NCBI GenBank assembly: GCA_016186235.1 | Contig: JACPMD010000095.1 | Span: 1-10,363, forward strand | Origin: Candidatus Roizmanbacteria bacterium | Lineage (GTDB): Bacteria > Patescibacteriota > Microgenomatia > UBA1406 > GWC2-37-13 | Direction: 5' to 3' | Length of the DNA stretch: 10,363 nucleotides | Shown here: positions 1 through 8,306 of the stretch, one piece after another | Layout: each line of letters begins with the position of its first letter | Numbering within the stretch: the stretch's first letter is position 1 | The notes under the pieces: generated by a model | Told to the model about the DNA's origin: nothing | Database searches by the model: none | The model's input: only the letters and a program-made list of their open reading frames with translations | Program-made: the position numbers and the translations under genes

Positions 1-104
1 AAAAGAGACTGGCTCGAACCTCATCCTCAAAGACAAAAAAGCGCATTGCAGCTGGAAAAACCAGTGGTCGGCGCTTTGCGCCGACCCGACAAGTCGCAAC
101 CTTG
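1..104. other. unassigned left-edge segment
   Basis: No gene could be assigned. All three plus-strand frames stay open from the window edge into the tRNA-Tyr, but none shows a recognisable protein and any such reading would run through the tRNA. A GGTTCGAGCC string (minus strand, 11-20) resembles a tRNA T-loop, but the flanking five bases do not pair into a T-stem. The segment holds the hairpin at 66-86 and a small CTGG/CCAG hairpin (52-64). Confidence 0.4.
56..86 (-). terminator. possible intrinsic terminator downstream of tRNA-Tyr
   Basis: A perfect 9-bp GC-rich stem (GGTCGGCGC / GCGCCGACC, 3-nt loop, 66-86) lies about 20 nt past the 3' end of tRNA-Tyr. On the minus strand it is followed by ACTGG and then a run of five T. 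The T-run is displaced from the stem base by five bases, so this is not a textbook terminator; it could instead be part of an unidentified RNA. Confidence 0.35.
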
Positions 105-187
105 TCCAGGGGGAAGGAGTCGAACCTTCGCAGCCTTGCGGCACCAGATTTACAGTCTGGGGCAATTGACCACTCTGCCACCCCTGG
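105..187 (-). tRNA. tRNA-Tyr (anticodon GUA)
   Basis: Class II tRNA. The acceptor stem CCAGGGG/CCCCTGG pairs over 7 bp with discriminator A. The anticodon arm is CCAGA-CTGTAAA-TCTGG, giving anticodon GTA. A long variable arm contains GCC-GCAA-GGC, and the T-arm is GAAGG-TTCGACT-CCTTC. CCA is not encoded (the 3' flank reads A-CAA), so it must be added by CCA-adding enzyme. A minus-strand -10 box (207-212) lies about 20 nt upstream. Confidence 0.95.
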
Positions 188-206
188 TCTGCTAATTACT
201 ATACTA

Positions 207-235
207 ATTATATCACCCTTGACAAAGGTTTTGAA
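207..235 (-). promoter_or_regulatory. promoter of tRNA-Tyr
   Basis: On the minus strand a perfect TATAAT (212 to 207) is preceded, with a 17-nt spacer, by TTCAAA (235 to 230; 4 of 6 matches to TTGACA). Transcription would start near 200, about 13 nt before the mature tRNA end. It overlaps the plus-strand promoter of the next gene, so the two are back to back. Confidence 0.55.
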
Positions 236-247
236 GTAACTTATTCT
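219..247 (+). promoter_or_regulatory. sigma70-type promoter of the small membrane protein gene
   Basis: A perfect TTGACA at 219-224 is followed after exactly 17 nt by TATTCT at 242-247 (4 of 6 matches to TATAAT). The predicted start near 254 leaves a leader of about 29 nt with no Shine-Dalgarno sequence before the ATG at 283. Confidence 0.6.
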
Positions 248-282
248 AAAATGTAAGACCTTTACAAGTTACTATTTAAAAT

Positions 283-432
283 ATGGCAAAAAAGAAAGCT
301 CGCAGAGCAGTTCATCATTCATCTTCAAGGAAAGAAGAACTCAGCCCAATCATGCAAATTGGTGTAGCCTTCATAATAATTACGGCTATCTTTCTCTTTG
401 GCTACGTATTCAAATACTGGACACCCCAGTAA
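283..432 (+). CDS. small single-pass membrane protein of unknown function (49 aa)
   Basis: A 49-residue ORF. The N-terminus is strongly basic (MAKKKARR, then a His/Ser-rich stretch). A single hydrophobic segment runs from about residue 24 to 43 (MQIGVAFIIITAIFLFGYVF), followed by a short aromatic tail ending in KYWTPQ. Positive residues before the helix predict an N-in, C-out single-pass protein. A promoter with a perfect -35 box lies directly upstream, which supports it being a real gene. There is no Shine-Dalgarno sequence. It is convergent with groEL, with only 12 nt between the stop codons and no visible terminator. I recognise no family; the role could be a small subunit or assembly factor of an envelope complex, but that is a guess. 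Confidence 0.7.
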   Translation: MAKKKARRAVHHSSSRKEELSPIMQIGVAFIIITAIFLFGYVFKYWTPQ

Positions 433-444
433 GTCGCCTTTACA

Positions 445-2088
<1,644 letters not shown>

Positions 2089-2092
2089 TTAA

Positions 2093-2392
2093 TTAATTGA
2101 TAACTGCCATGACATCTTTTTGTTCGATAAGAAGCCACTCTTCTGTTCCTACCTTGACTTCGTTTCCCCCCCATTTTTTGTAGAGTACTTTCTGTCCGAC
2201 CTTTACCAGCATAGGAACTTTCATGCCATGATCATTGACTGTGCCTGGGCCAACGGCCATAATTTCACCCACCTGGTGTTTTTCTTTGGCGGTTTCGGGA
2301 AGCACGATTCCTGAGGGAGTTTTGTCTTCCATCTGTAGCGGTTTAACTAACACGTAGTCAAAAAGAGGTTGAATAGAATGCTTTTTTGCCAT
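2093..2392 (-). CDS. groES: co-chaperonin GroES (HSP10)
   Basis: 99 residues, the normal length for the lid of the GroEL chamber. The N-terminal barrel strand (IQPLFDYVLVKPLQ) is followed by the mobile loop around residues 20-35 (DKTPSGIVLP, with the hydrophobic IVL contact to GroEL). Then come GEIMAVGPG and the C-terminal strands VLYKKWGGNEVK and LLIEQKDVMAVI. It is the first gene of the groES-groEL operon. The leader of about 50 nt between the predicted transcription start and the ATG has no Shine-Dalgarno sequence; the bases before the start read AGAAAAAATCT. The promoter at 2450-2479 holds a palindrome that may be the regulatory site. Confidence 0.97.
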   Translation of the reverse strand: MAKKHSIQPLFDYVLVKPLQMEDKTPSGIVLPETAKEKHQVGEIMAVGPGTVNDHGMKVPMLVKVGQKVLYKKWGGNEVKVGTEEWLLIEQKDVMAVIN

Positions 2393-2449
2393 AGATTTTT
2401 TCTGCTTAAATTTGTAAACTGAATTGAAACAGGTCTTTAAAGTGAAACT

Positions 2450-2479
2450 ATTTTACAAAAACCTATATGGTTTTGTCAA
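2450..2479 (-). promoter_or_regulatory. groESL promoter
   Basis: On the minus strand a perfect TTGACA (2479 to 2474) is followed after an 18-nt spacer by TAAAAT (2455 to 2450; 5 of 6 matches). Transcription would start near 2443. It looks like a housekeeping sigma70-type promoter rather than a specialised heat-shock one. No CIRCE inverted repeat (TTAGCACTC-N9-GAGTGCTAA) is visible anywhere in the 111-nt gap. Confidence 0.65.
2458..2474. promoter_or_regulatory. palindrome in the groESL promoter spacer (candidate operator)
   Basis: AAAACC-TATAT-GGTTTT is a 6-bp inverted repeat with a 5-nt centre. It extends to ACAAA(A)ACC/GGTTTTGT if one bulged A is allowed. It begins at the last base of the -35 box and fills most of the spacer, the classic position for a repressor that blocks RNA polymerase. 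The operator role is inferred; AT-rich palindromes also arise by chance. Confidence 0.4.
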
Positions 2480-2503
2480 GAGGTTATTGAGTCTGCTAAC
2501 AAA

Positions 2504-3550
2504 ATGGATACACAAAATAGTTTGTCAGAGATAGAAAAACTAAAGTCTGAATTGCAGAAGGCTGATTTACCTGCTAATTTGCGTGATAAGGCGCTTCAAC
2601 AAATTGGACGCATTAATCTTGCTTTAAAATATGGCGGAAACCTTTCTCAGTTAGATATAACAGCTAAATATATAGACTGGATTAGCTCACTTCCTTGGAA
2701 TAAAAAGACAGAGGATATTCTGGATATTAATAAGGCAAAAACGATACTTGATAAAAACCACTATGGACTCACGAAGGTAAAACAGCGAATTCTTGAGTAT
2801 CTCTCAGTTCTTATTGTACAAAAGCAGCGACTGAAACTTGATTCTTTTCATGCGCCTCTTCTGTTTTTTGTCGGATTAGTCGGTACTGGCAAAACCACGC
2901 TCGCCATGTCTATCGCTGAATCTTTGGGAAGAATATTTATGAGAATTCCTTTTGGCGGTCTGTCGTCTGCGCTTGACCTACGTGGTCAATCAAAAACAAG
3001 TCCAGAATCTGAACCAGGCCTTGTTATGAGGGCATTAAAAAGAGCAGGAAGTAAAAATCCGGTAATTCTTCTTGATGAATTAGATAGGGTTACCCCCGAA
3101 TCTCGAGCTTCGATTATGGGAGTTCTTATCGAGCTTTTGGACCCAGAGCAGAATGCAAATTTTCTTGATTATTTCATCGATTATCCCTTTGATCTCTCTC
3201 AAGTACTCTTTATTGCCACCGCAAATAACACAAATAATATTTCTACTGCAGTGATGGACAGACTCGAGATTATTCAGATGCCATCATACACAGATGAAGA
3301 AAAAATGACGATTGCAAGAAATTATGTTTTGCCCCGTTATTTGAAAGAGTCTGGCATTCCACCCGAAAACTTAAAAATCGAGGAAGCCGTGTGGCATAAA
3401 ATCATCAGACCTCTTGGATTCGATGCAGGAATTAGATCACTCGAACGAACTTTAGAAGGAATTGTAAGAAAAATTGCTTATAAGATAGTCGGCGGAGGAG
3501 ACAATGCTTTTGTCATTACCGAAGAAAATTTGAAGGAATATTTAAGTTAA
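2504..3550 (+). CDS. stand-alone Lon-type AAA+ ATPase lacking the LON and protease domains
   Basis: 348 residues against about 780-800 for full Lon. Residues 20-60 match the helical region just before the Lon AAA+ module (AKYIDWISSLPWNKKT). HYGLTKVKQRILEYL at 86-100 is Lon-typical. Walker A is GLVGTGKT (124-131), Walker B ILLDEL (188-193), LDPEQN at 212-217, sensor 1 TAN (239-241), DRLEII at 252-257, and sensor 2 GIRSLER (309-315). The protein stops where the Ser-Lys protease domain would begin, and the N-terminal substrate-binding domain is also absent. The pore loop after RGQSKT reads SPESEPG where Lon has an aromatic-hydrophobic YIGAMPG. ATP binding and hydrolysis look intact; peptide threading and proteolysis do not. 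It is divergent from groESL. Its stop shares TTAA with the opposing gene. No Shine-Dalgarno sequence lies at a useful distance. It may be a remodelling ATPase or a regulator; the true function is unknown. Confidence 0.9.
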   Translation: MDTQNSLSEIEKLKSELQKADLPANLRDKALQQIGRINLALKYGGNLSQLDITAKYIDWISSLPWNKKTEDILDINKAKTILDKNHYGLTKVKQRILEYLSVLIVQKQRLKLDSFHAPLLFFVGLVGTGKTTLAMSIAESLGRIFMRIPFGGLSSALDLRGQSKTSPESEPGLVMRALKRAGSKNPVILLDELDRVTPESRASIMGVLIELLDPEQNANFLDYFIDYPFDLSQVLFIATANNTNNISTAVMDRLEIIQMPSYTDEEKMTIARNYVLPRYLKESGIPPENLKIEEAVWHKIIRPLGFDAGIRSLERTLEGIVRKIAYKIVGGGDNAFVITEENLKEYLS

Positions 3551-4017
3551 GTATGCCTGTCTGCAACTTTTGAGGCGCCGTACGAATCAGGTTTTATCTT
3601 CACGTCATAACCACTTCCACGAACCATGCCTACGACCTCTGTAATCATATCTCTCGTCTCGCCATTGTGTCCGATATCGACGTGAATTTGAATGTTATAT
3701 TTTGAAATTCCGTTTACCTTGAAAAAATTAATGAAGTTCTCCGAAGTTTCAAGAGACATGGTAGCTTCTTGATAAATTCGTTCTTTTAGACTAATTTTTC
3801 TCCCAACCAACTGCCGCTTCCAAAAATAAATGCCTCCGAATCCTACTCTGTGGATAATAAGCGCAGAAACAAAATCATAAATATCTTTCTTTAATTTTTG
3901 TGAGTCGGTTCCCACAATAATTTCATAACGCGCCTTTTTGTCTCCAGCCATAAAAGAAGATACGATCTTTTTAAGACGTTCTAAATCAACTTTTCCGTAT
4001 GTTGGGCTATGATACAT
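3547..4017 (-). CDS. DUF458 / YkuK-like ribonuclease H-fold protein
   Basis: 156 residues matching the DUF458 (RNaseH_like, Bacillus YkuK) family as I know it: N-terminal SPTYGKVDLE, the strand with the first acidic residue IIVGTDSQ (D38), IIHRVGFGGIYFW (54-66), SLKERIYQEA (76-85), HVDIGHNG (112-119) and the C-terminal PDSYGASKVADRH. The biochemical activity of the family is not established; the RNase H fold and the D38, E84, D114, D144/D153 positions suggest a metal-dependent nuclease. It is the last gene of the archease-rtcB operon, starting 2 nt after the rtcB stop, with its own Shine-Dalgarno sequence. The context suggests a job in RNA processing or repair beside RtcB (inference). Confidence 0.85.
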   Translation of the reverse strand: MYHSPTYGKVDLERLKKIVSSFMAGDKKARYEIIVGTDSQKLKKDIYDFVSALIIHRVGFGGIYFWKRQLVGRKISLKERIYQEATMSLETSENFINFFKVNGISKYNIQIHVDIGHNGETRDMITEVVGMVRGSGYDVKIKPDSYGASKVADRHT

Positions 4018-4019
4018 AT

Positions 4020-6896
4020 TTATCCTTTAATATTTCCTACCGGCTTTAAATAGGCGACCGGTTTGGATAGTTTGGCTAACGCTATAGATTTTACCACATC
4101 GTTGATGTTTTTGTAAGCCTTGCCTGCTTCCTCGGCGAGTCCAGCAAAACTAGCCGATTTTACATAGATTCCTCTGTTTTTCATCTCCTGCCAAAGCGTT
4201 TCACCCCTTACTAGTCTTTTGGCTCTTGCTCGCGACATTGTTCTTCCTGAACCGTGCGCCGTTGATCCGAATGATTTGGAGAGGGACTCCTCCGTTCCTA
4301 CAAGAAGAAAACTTCCTGTCTCCATCGAGCCTCCGATGATGACTGGTTGATTAGGAAACGAACGCGTCGCCCCTTTTCGATGAATAAGTAATCCTTTTTC
4401 AAATTTAGCAATATTATGTGCAACATCATAGATAAGATCCATCTCAAGTTTTCTGGCATCTTTGCCGAGCACTTTTTCGAACACCTTTCTAATCTGGTGG
4501 GTGATTGCTTCTCGGTTTACAAAGGCGAAGTTTGCCGCAGCCGCCATAGCACCAAGATAATTTTTGGCAAACGTTGAATCGATTGGAGCACATGCTAATT
4601 GTCTGTCTTGAATATGTATTTTAAAGTCTTGAAGGTGTTTTTCAAAAATTCGAAGGTAGTCGCTGCAGACCTGATGCCCAAAACCACGCGAGCCGCAGTG
4701 TACCATAACTACTATTTGGCCAACCGTGCTTATCCCAAGGCGTGAAGCGACCGAGGGCTCAAAAATCTCTTCTACTTTTTGTATTTCAAGATAATGGTTG
4801 CCGGATCCAAGTGTTCCAAGCTGATGAATTCCTCGCTCGTTTGCCTCTTTTGAAACGACTGAAAAATCTGCGCCTTTTATAGCGCCATTTTCTTCGATAT
4901 GACTTATGTCTTCCTGCCAACCGATGCCAAGAGTCTTGACCAAAGAAGAGACTCCATTTTCTGTAAGCTGTCTCAACTGTTCTCTCCTTACTTTTAAAAA
5001 ACCTGTTCTACCAACGCCGGCCGGAATAAAATTAAAAAGAGTGTTGACTAATTTTTCTAGGTGGCTTTGGATATCTTTATAAGAAAGGTTCGTTCGTATA
5101 AGCCTCATCCCGCAGTTTGAGACCACAAAACTATCCGCAATAAAATTGTGATCTCTGTGAGTCAGTGTTAAATCGTAGACTTCCCCCTTAAAAGGAATTT
5201 TCGTAATCGCTATTATTTGATCCCAAATAGCACCACTTTTACCTAAACCTTTTGTACTAGAACGTAAGTAGTTTTTAAAAGAAAAGAAACTTTGAGGAAT
5301 TCTGACTCTTGTTTTTCTCCCTTCAAAAATCGATCTTTCGATAAATCTTCTGTTTACCGAAGACGAATTAACTCTTTGAATAGTTGATTCTAAAGAACCT
5401 CTTCCTATATAAGTTCGTTTCACTTCTTTGGCAATTCTTTCTCTTTCTGAAAGTATTTTCTCCTTTAATTTTAAATAAGAAATTGCTGCATTTGCTAAAA
5501 ATCTTTTTCTTTTATTGTATTCAAAATTAATTTTTGAATAAAAATTAATTAGGTTATTATTCGTTGCATCAATCTGAAGTCTTAACCTAATTTTATTTTT
5601 CTTATGGGCTTTATTATCACTCACTCTAACAAGATACGATGTCTTTATTCCCAAATCAGATAATAGTTTTTTGATGTCTTTCAAAAAATTAAAACCGTTT
5701 ATCTTCATATTTTCAGTCTTATTGAGACTAATAGTCGGCATATAAAAAGTCTTATGTAAATTAGTCATCGTAGAGGGAGTGCTCATCTCTGCACCAAAAA
5801 ATGAAGCTAAAAACAATCTTTTATACCAAAGAGGTGAAGATTTCAGCCATTTGGGGATACGATAAGCTACTTGTGTCTTATTACCCATAGGAGTTCCGAG
5901 CAAAAATAATAGCAGAGCCAGGCTTGAAGAAGATGCATGCGTTGAATATTCTGTTACTTTAAAAGTTTTACCATCTATAGTATGAATTCTCTCTCTTTTA
6001 TATATTCTTCCGTTGTAACCGATTTTTTTTACATCGGAAATAATGTCTGTTAGGTCTTGCTCTTTTCCATAGAAATGGACAGCTTGTGTTTTTTTAGTAA
6101 GGATTATCGTACCGTCGCCAAAATTGTATCCAATGAGCTTTATTAAATATGGAAAAAGCGGAGAATTCAAATAAAGTGGGAGCAATTCTCTCTTTTTTAA
6201 TTCTCTAATAATAGATTGTATTCTGTATTTACTGAGAAACGGTAGTTTAATTTGAAGAAAATCCTTTTCAGAAAGAACTAATTTATTTTTTGGCTCTTCA
6301 TAGGAAACTCCTTTGAAAGAATATATGGCTACCTTATCACCTATTTTTATTTTTCTGGCTTCTTTCATTCCAGATACTGTGTAGAGAGGATGATCTTCTG
6401 TAATTTTGAGTTCTTCTCCTAATGAGGTTGTTATCTTTATGAGGTGGGGGTTTGCCTTTTTTTTGAGGAAAAAAAGTATTTCAGCTCTATCTAAATCTCT
6501 CTTAGAAAAATTTATACACGATAGAGTAGCGTTGTGATTATTAAATTCTTTTATTTTCCTTCTATAACCAAGTTCACAAAGAATCTCTGATTTTGGAGAA
6601 AGGCAATTGATATCGTACCCGACAGCGCCCGGCGAAACGTAGCCTTTTTCCGAATCCATGGCAAAAACAGTTCCGATGGGAGCGCCGTATCCAGAATGAG
6701 CGTCTGGCATGATACAGACTGAGTTAACCAAACCGGGAAGTTCTGAAACATTTTTTGCTTGGATGAATACTTCTTTTTCCAATTGAGAAAGAAGCTTCTC
6801 TTCGGCAAAAAATGTAATGGGTACGCCTTTGTGATTCCCCTTCAATTCGTATTCGGCATCGCCTTTTTTTGTAAGTTCGAAGTCATATAGTTTCAT
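4020..6896 (-). CDS. rtcB: RNA-splicing ligase RtcB with an in-frame intein
   Basis: RtcB joins RNA 3'-phosphate or 2',3'-cyclic phosphate ends to 5'-OH ends using GTP and Mn2+. The 958-residue ORF contains a 497-residue intein (98-594). The spliced protein would be 461 residues, a normal RtcB size. Extein motifs: MPDAHSGYGAPIG (63-75), VGYDIN (92-97) joined to CGMRLIRT (595-602), GSGNH (697-701), MVHCGSRGFGH (731-741), VAHNIAKFE (825-833), RKGATRSFP (840-848), GSMETGS (856-862) and AHGSGR (880-885). These include the Mn ligands D95, C595, H701, H733 and H827, and H881, the histidine that becomes guanylylated. The ATG overlaps the archease stop in ATGA, so the two are translationally coupled. 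In bacteria RtcB acts mainly in RNA repair; which tRNA or other RNA it serves here is not shown. Confidence 0.97.
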   Translation of the reverse strand: MKLYDFELTKKGDAEYELKGNHKGVPITFFAEEKLLSQLEKEVFIQAKNVSELPGLVNSVCIMPDAHSGYGAPIGTVFAMDSEKGYVSPGAVGYDINCLSPKSEILCELGYRRKIKEFNNHNATLSCINFSKRDLDRAEILFFLKKKANPHLIKITTSLGEELKITEDHPLYTVSGMKEARKIKIGDKVAIYSFKGVSYEEPKNKLVLSEKDFLQIKLPFLSKYRIQSIIRELKKRELLPLYLNSPLFPYLIKLIGYNFGDGTIILTKKTQAVHFYGKEQDLTDIISDVKKIGYNGRIYKRERIHTIDGKTFKVTEYSTHASSSSLALLLFLLGTPMGNKTQVAYRIPKWLKSSPLWYKRLFLASFFGAEMSTPSTMTNLHKTFYMPTISLNKTENMKINGFNFLKDIKKLLSDLGIKTSYLVRVSDNKAHKKNKIRLRLQIDATNNNLINFYSKINFEYNKRKRFLANAAISYLKLKEKILSERERIAKEVKRTYIGRGSLESTIQRVNSSSVNRRFIERSIFEGRKTRVRIPQSFFSFKNYLRSSTKGLGKSGAIWDQIIAITKIPFKGEVYDLTLTHRDHNFIADSFVVSNCGMRLIRTNLSYKDIQSHLEKLVNTLFNFIPAGVGRTGFLKVRREQLRQLTENGVSSLVKTLGIGWQEDISHIEENGAIKGADFSVVSKEANERGIHQLGTLGSGNHYLEIQKVEEIFEPSVASRLGISTVGQIVVMVHCGSRGFGHQVCSDYLRIFEKHLQDFKIHIQDRQLACAPIDSTFAKNYLGAMAAAANFAFVNREAITHQIRKVFEKVLGKDARKLEMDLIYDVAHNIAKFEKGLLIHRKGATRSFPNQPVIIGGSMETGSFLLVGTEESLSKSFGSTAHGSGRTMSRARAKRLVRGETLWQEMKNRGIYVKSASFAGLAEEAGKAYKNINDVVKSIALAKLSKPVAYLKPVGNIKG
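4023..4028 (-). promoter_or_regulatory. Shine-Dalgarno sequence of the DUF458 gene
   Basis: AAAGGA lies 5 nt before the ATG at 4017, inside the last two codons of rtcB. It is the clearest Shine-Dalgarno sequence in the window. The organism can therefore use SD pairing even though most other starts here lack one. Confidence 0.7.
5115..6605 (-). mobile_element. LAGLIDADG-type intein inside rtcB
   Basis: This is protein residues 98-594 of the rtcB ORF. It starts with Cys1 in CLSPKSEIL (block A). Block B is TEDHPLYTV with T166 and H169. The first endonuclease motif is LIGYNFGDG (254-262, catalytic D261) and the second is FLASFFGAE (362-370). Block F is VYDLTLTHRDHNFIAD (D575, H583), and the end is SFVVSN with Asn594, followed by Cys+1. 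The penultimate residue is Ser593 rather than the usual His. The insertion point, just before the Mn-binding cysteine in GYDIN|CGM, is to my knowledge the site used by the Pyrococcus RtcB intein. The region is clearly AT-richer than the exteins (12 of 60 GC at 5521-5580 against 31 of 60 at 4681-4740), consistent with a separate origin. The endonuclease appears intact, so homing may still be possible. Confidence 0.95.
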
Positions 6897-7318
6897 AGGT
6901 CGAATACTAAAGTCGCTTTGTAGTATCCGTTTTTGACGACGGAAAACTTATGTCGCGTTATTGCTTTAATGTCAATTTTTGTTGGTAGATCTTCTGCAAT
7001 TTTTTGCCCAGACAGTAAGCCATATAATGTCCATCCTTTTTGCGTAAACATACACTGAAATACTCCCTTTTTAAAAAGCACTTGTTTGACGTCTTTCAGA
7101 TAAATGAGTTTTTCTGTAAATAAAAATACTAACTCTGGGATATTTTTAGCCGCAAGTTTCAGAGAAACTTCTTTTGCCGCCGATAGTTTCCCTGGGCTCG
7201 TAATAACCGAGGTAAAAGCATCCGAAATATTTTCGAACAGTTCCTTCTCATCTTTTCCAAATACTTCAATCTGAATATCAGCGATAGTTTCGTCTTCTTT
7301 TATGATCCATTTCTTCAT
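6893..7318 (-). CDS. archease, activator of RtcB
   Basis: 141 residues, the normal archease length. Archease speeds guanylylation and multiple turnover of RtcB. The N-terminal strand WIIKEDETIADIQIEVFG aligns with the family's HTAD region; the metal-binding Asp (D14) is kept but the usual His-Thr before Ala-Asp reads Thr-Ile. The C-terminal signature is IKAITRHKFSVV followed by YYKATLVFDL with the final conserved Asp. The ORF stays open upstream for 47 more codons, but that stretch runs antisense through tRNA-Cys and does not look like archease, so the ATG at 7318 is chosen. AAGGAG lies 12 nt upstream (long spacing), and a TACAAT -10 box ends only 6 nt before the ATG. Its stop overlaps the rtcB start by 4 nt. 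Confidence 0.92.
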   Translation of the reverse strand: MKKWIIKEDETIADIQIEVFGKDEKELFENISDAFTSVITSPGKLSAAKEVSLKLAAKNIPELVFLFTEKLIYLKDVKQVLFKKGVFQCMFTQKGWTLYGLLSGQKIAEDLPTKIDIKAITRHKFSVVKNGYYKATLVFDL

Positions 7319-7324
7319 GATGAT

Positions 7325-7330
7325 ATTGTA
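7325..7330 (-). promoter_or_regulatory. -10 box of the archease-rtcB operon (leaderless transcript predicted)
   Basis: TACAAT (7330 to 7325, 5 of 6 matches) is followed by exactly 6 nt and then the ATG at 7318, so the expected +1 is the A of the start codon. The -35 region (TTACTA at 7353-7348) is weak. The alternative is translation from AAGGAG on a longer transcript started upstream. Confidence 0.45.
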
Positions 7331-7370
7331 CTCCTTGGTATTTTTAGTAGTAAATGCAGGCAAAATTGAG

Positions 7371-7376
7371 TACAAT
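7371..7376 (+). promoter_or_regulatory. -10 box of the tRNA-Cys / tRNA-Ser / NUDIX unit
   Basis: TACAAT (5 of 6 matches) would start transcription near 7383, 6 nt before the mature 5' end of tRNA-Cys. No convincing -35 box is seen at 17 nt upstream. It is embedded in the right arm of the inverted repeat. Confidence 0.45.
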
Positions 7377-7388
7377 ATGAGGATCGAA

Positions 7389-7461
7389 GGTGCGGTGGCG
7401 AAGGAGGTAACGCGGCTGTCTGCAAAACAGCTATGCAGGGGTTCGACTCCCCTCCGCACCT
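7389..7461 (+). tRNA. tRNA-Cys (anticodon GCA)
   Basis: Acceptor GGTGCGG/CCGCACC with discriminator T, as is usual for tRNA-Cys. The anticodon arm is GCTGT-CTGCAAA-ACAGC with anticodon GCA. The T-arm is AGGGG-TTCGACT-CCCCT. CCA is not encoded (the flank reads T-CAG). It is the first gene of a plus-strand unit with tRNA-Ser and the NUDIX gene. Confidence 0.96.
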
Positions 7462-7484
7462 CAGTTTATAAAGTCTACAATAAT

Positions 7485-7572
7485 GGAGAGGTCGCATAGC
7501 GGACTAGTGCGGCGGTCTTGAAAACCGCTAAGAGCTTTGTGTTCTTCGTGGGTTCGAATCCCACCCTCTCCG
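7485..7572 (+). tRNA. tRNA-Ser (anticodon UGA)
   Basis: Class II tRNA with a long variable arm. Acceptor GGAGAGG/CCTCTCC with discriminator G, the serine identity. The anticodon arm is GCGGT-CTTGAAA-ACCGC with anticodon TGA, and the T-arm GTGGG-TTCGAAT-CCCAC. CCA is encoded at 7573-7575, and the final A is also the first base of the NUDIX start codon. It lies 23 nt after tRNA-Cys. Confidence 0.96.
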
Positions 7573-7574
7573 CC

Positions 7575-8012
7575 ATGAAATTTAGGAATGAAGTTTCTGC
7601 GGGTGGTATAGTCTTCAAAAAAGTGCAAGAAAAAATTCTCTGGCTTATTGTTCAACACTCTCAGCATAAAGGATGGGTTTTTCCAAAAGGCTTAATAGGG
7701 GATAAGAAAGAAAATGAACCTATGGAGGAAGCAGCACTTCGCGAAGTAGGGGAGGAAGGCGGAGTTAAGGCAAAAATTATCGTTAAACTCTCAAAACCAG
7801 TAAGCTACATGTACCGTTTTAAAGATATGTTAATCAGAAAAACCGTTTACTACTTTCTCATGGAATATATCTCTGGAGATCCTAAAAATCACGACTGGGA
7901 AGTGTCGGATGCAAAATTTTTGAGAGAGGAAGAGATCCAAAAAACGCTTTCTTTTAAATCTGATAAGGAAGCCTTCGAACAGGCGTTGAACTTATTTCTT
8001 CAAAAAAAATGA
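7575..8012 (+). CDS. NUDIX hydrolase
   Basis: 145 residues. The NUDIX box G-x5-E-x7-REVGEEGGV is complete, starting at the Gly of GDKKENE and ending at EEGGV. It follows GWVFPKGL, a PKG feature seen in Ap4A-hydrolase-like and related NUDIX proteins. The fold's first strand is SAGGIVF at residues 8-14. The substrate cannot be told from the sequence; dinucleoside polyphosphates or damaged NTPs are plausible. The ATG at 7575 is the only sensible start: the frame continues upstream only through tRNA-Ser, and the next start codon would remove the first strand. The leader would be 2 nt if RNase Z cuts after the tRNA discriminator base. The stop overlaps the last base of the opposing tRNA-Gly, so the gene fits exactly between two tRNAs. 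Confidence 0.93.
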   Translation: MKFRNEVSAGGIVFKKVQEKILWLIVQHSQHKGWVFPKGLIGDKKENEPMEEAALREVGEEGGVKAKIIVKLSKPVSYMYRFKDMLIRKTVYYFLMEYISGDPKNHDWEVSDAKFLREEEIQKTLSFKSDKEAFEQALNLFLQKK

Positions 8013-8036
8013 GCGGGCGAAGGGAATTGAACCCTC
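8002..8036 (-). terminator. possible terminator of the uppP-tRNA operon
   Basis: On the minus strand, eight T (8009-8002) begin 2 nt after the discriminator of tRNA-Gly. The T-arm and acceptor stem would supply the GC-rich structure. The same eight bases on the plus strand are A8, coding the final Lys-Lys of the NUDIX protein. Functional termination is inferred. Confidence 0.4.
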
Positions 8037-8083
8037 TGTCTTCTCCTTGGCAAGGAGACATTTTGCCGGTAAACTACGCCCGC
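8012..8083 (-). tRNA. tRNA-Gly (anticodon GCC)
   Basis: Acceptor GCGGGCG/CGCCCGC with discriminator T. The anticodon arm is TCTCC-TTGCCAA-GGAGA with anticodon GCC. The T-loop reads TTCAATT. CCA is not encoded. It is the last tRNA of the minus-strand cluster, and its 3' end overlaps the stop codon of the convergent NUDIX gene. Confidence 0.96.
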
Positions 8084-8085
8084 GT

Positions 8086-8110
8086 ATCTAAAAAAATTTT
8101 AGTTTTAGAT
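8086..8110. repeat. short AT-rich inverted repeat between tRNA-Gly and tRNA-Phe
   Basis: ATCTAAAA (8086-8093) and TTTTAGAT (8103-8110) are exact reverse complements around a 9-nt loop. They fill most of the 29-nt gap between the two tRNAs. It could be a weak precursor-RNA hairpin guiding tRNA processing; with no GC pairs except one, it may be chance. Confidence 0.35.
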
Positions 8111-8112
8111 TG

Positions 8113-8185
8113 TGCTGGGGGTCAGAATCGAACTGACATCTCAGGTTTTTCAGACCCGCGCCTTCACCACGTAGGCTACCCCAGC
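8113..8185 (-). tRNA. tRNA-Phe (anticodon GAA)
   Basis: Acceptor GCTGGGG/CCCCAGC with discriminator A. The anticodon arm is CGGGT-CTGAAAA-ACCTG with anticodon GAA and one G-T pair. The T-arm is GTCAG-TTCGATT-CTGAC. CCA is not encoded (the flank reads A-CA). It starts 5 nt after tRNA-Ile in the same minus-strand transcript. Confidence 0.96.
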
Positions 8186-8190
8186 TAAAG

Positions 8191-8262
8191 TGCGCTCGCT
8201 TGGGATCGAACCAAGGACCCTTACTTTATAAGAGTAATGCTCTACCACTGAGCTACGAGCGC
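8191..8262 (-). tRNA. tRNA-Ile (anticodon UAU)
   Basis: 72 nt and fully paired. Acceptor GCGCTCG/CGAGCGC with discriminator A, D-arm GCTC-AGTGGTA-GAGC, anticodon arm TTACT-CTTATAA-AGTAA giving anticodon TAT, and T-arm CTTGG-TTCGATC-CCAAG. UAU pairs directly with AUA (Ile). Most bacteria instead read AUA with a CAU tRNA whose C34 is changed to lysidine by TilS, so this isoacceptor is unusual. AUA codons are used in the neighbouring genes, for example Ile in GGIVF of the NUDIX protein. CCA is not encoded. Confidence 0.92.
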
Positions 8263-8272
8263 TCAACTCAAT

Positions 8273-8278
8273 ATTATA
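8273..8278 (-). promoter_or_regulatory. possible internal promoter before tRNA-Ile
   Basis: A perfect TATAAT (8278 to 8273) lies 10 nt before the tRNA-Ile 5' end, in the 41-nt gap after tRNA-Ala. No -35 box is recognisable. It could give the Ile-Phe-Gly tRNAs extra transcription independent of uppP. Confidence 0.4.
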
Positions 8279-8306
8279 CTAAATACAGATAGTGACGTGG
8301 GCTTGG

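Larger units (their letters stand above)
7323..7378. repeat. 11-bp perfect inverted repeat between divergent transcription units
   Basis: ATATTGTACTC (7323-7333) and GAGTACAATAT (7368-7378) are exact reverse complements, 34 nt apart. Each arm contains TACAAT reading outward: on the minus strand toward archease, on the plus strand toward tRNA-Cys. The repeat therefore places two near-identical -10 regions back to back and may also be a protein-binding site. Confidence 0.6.
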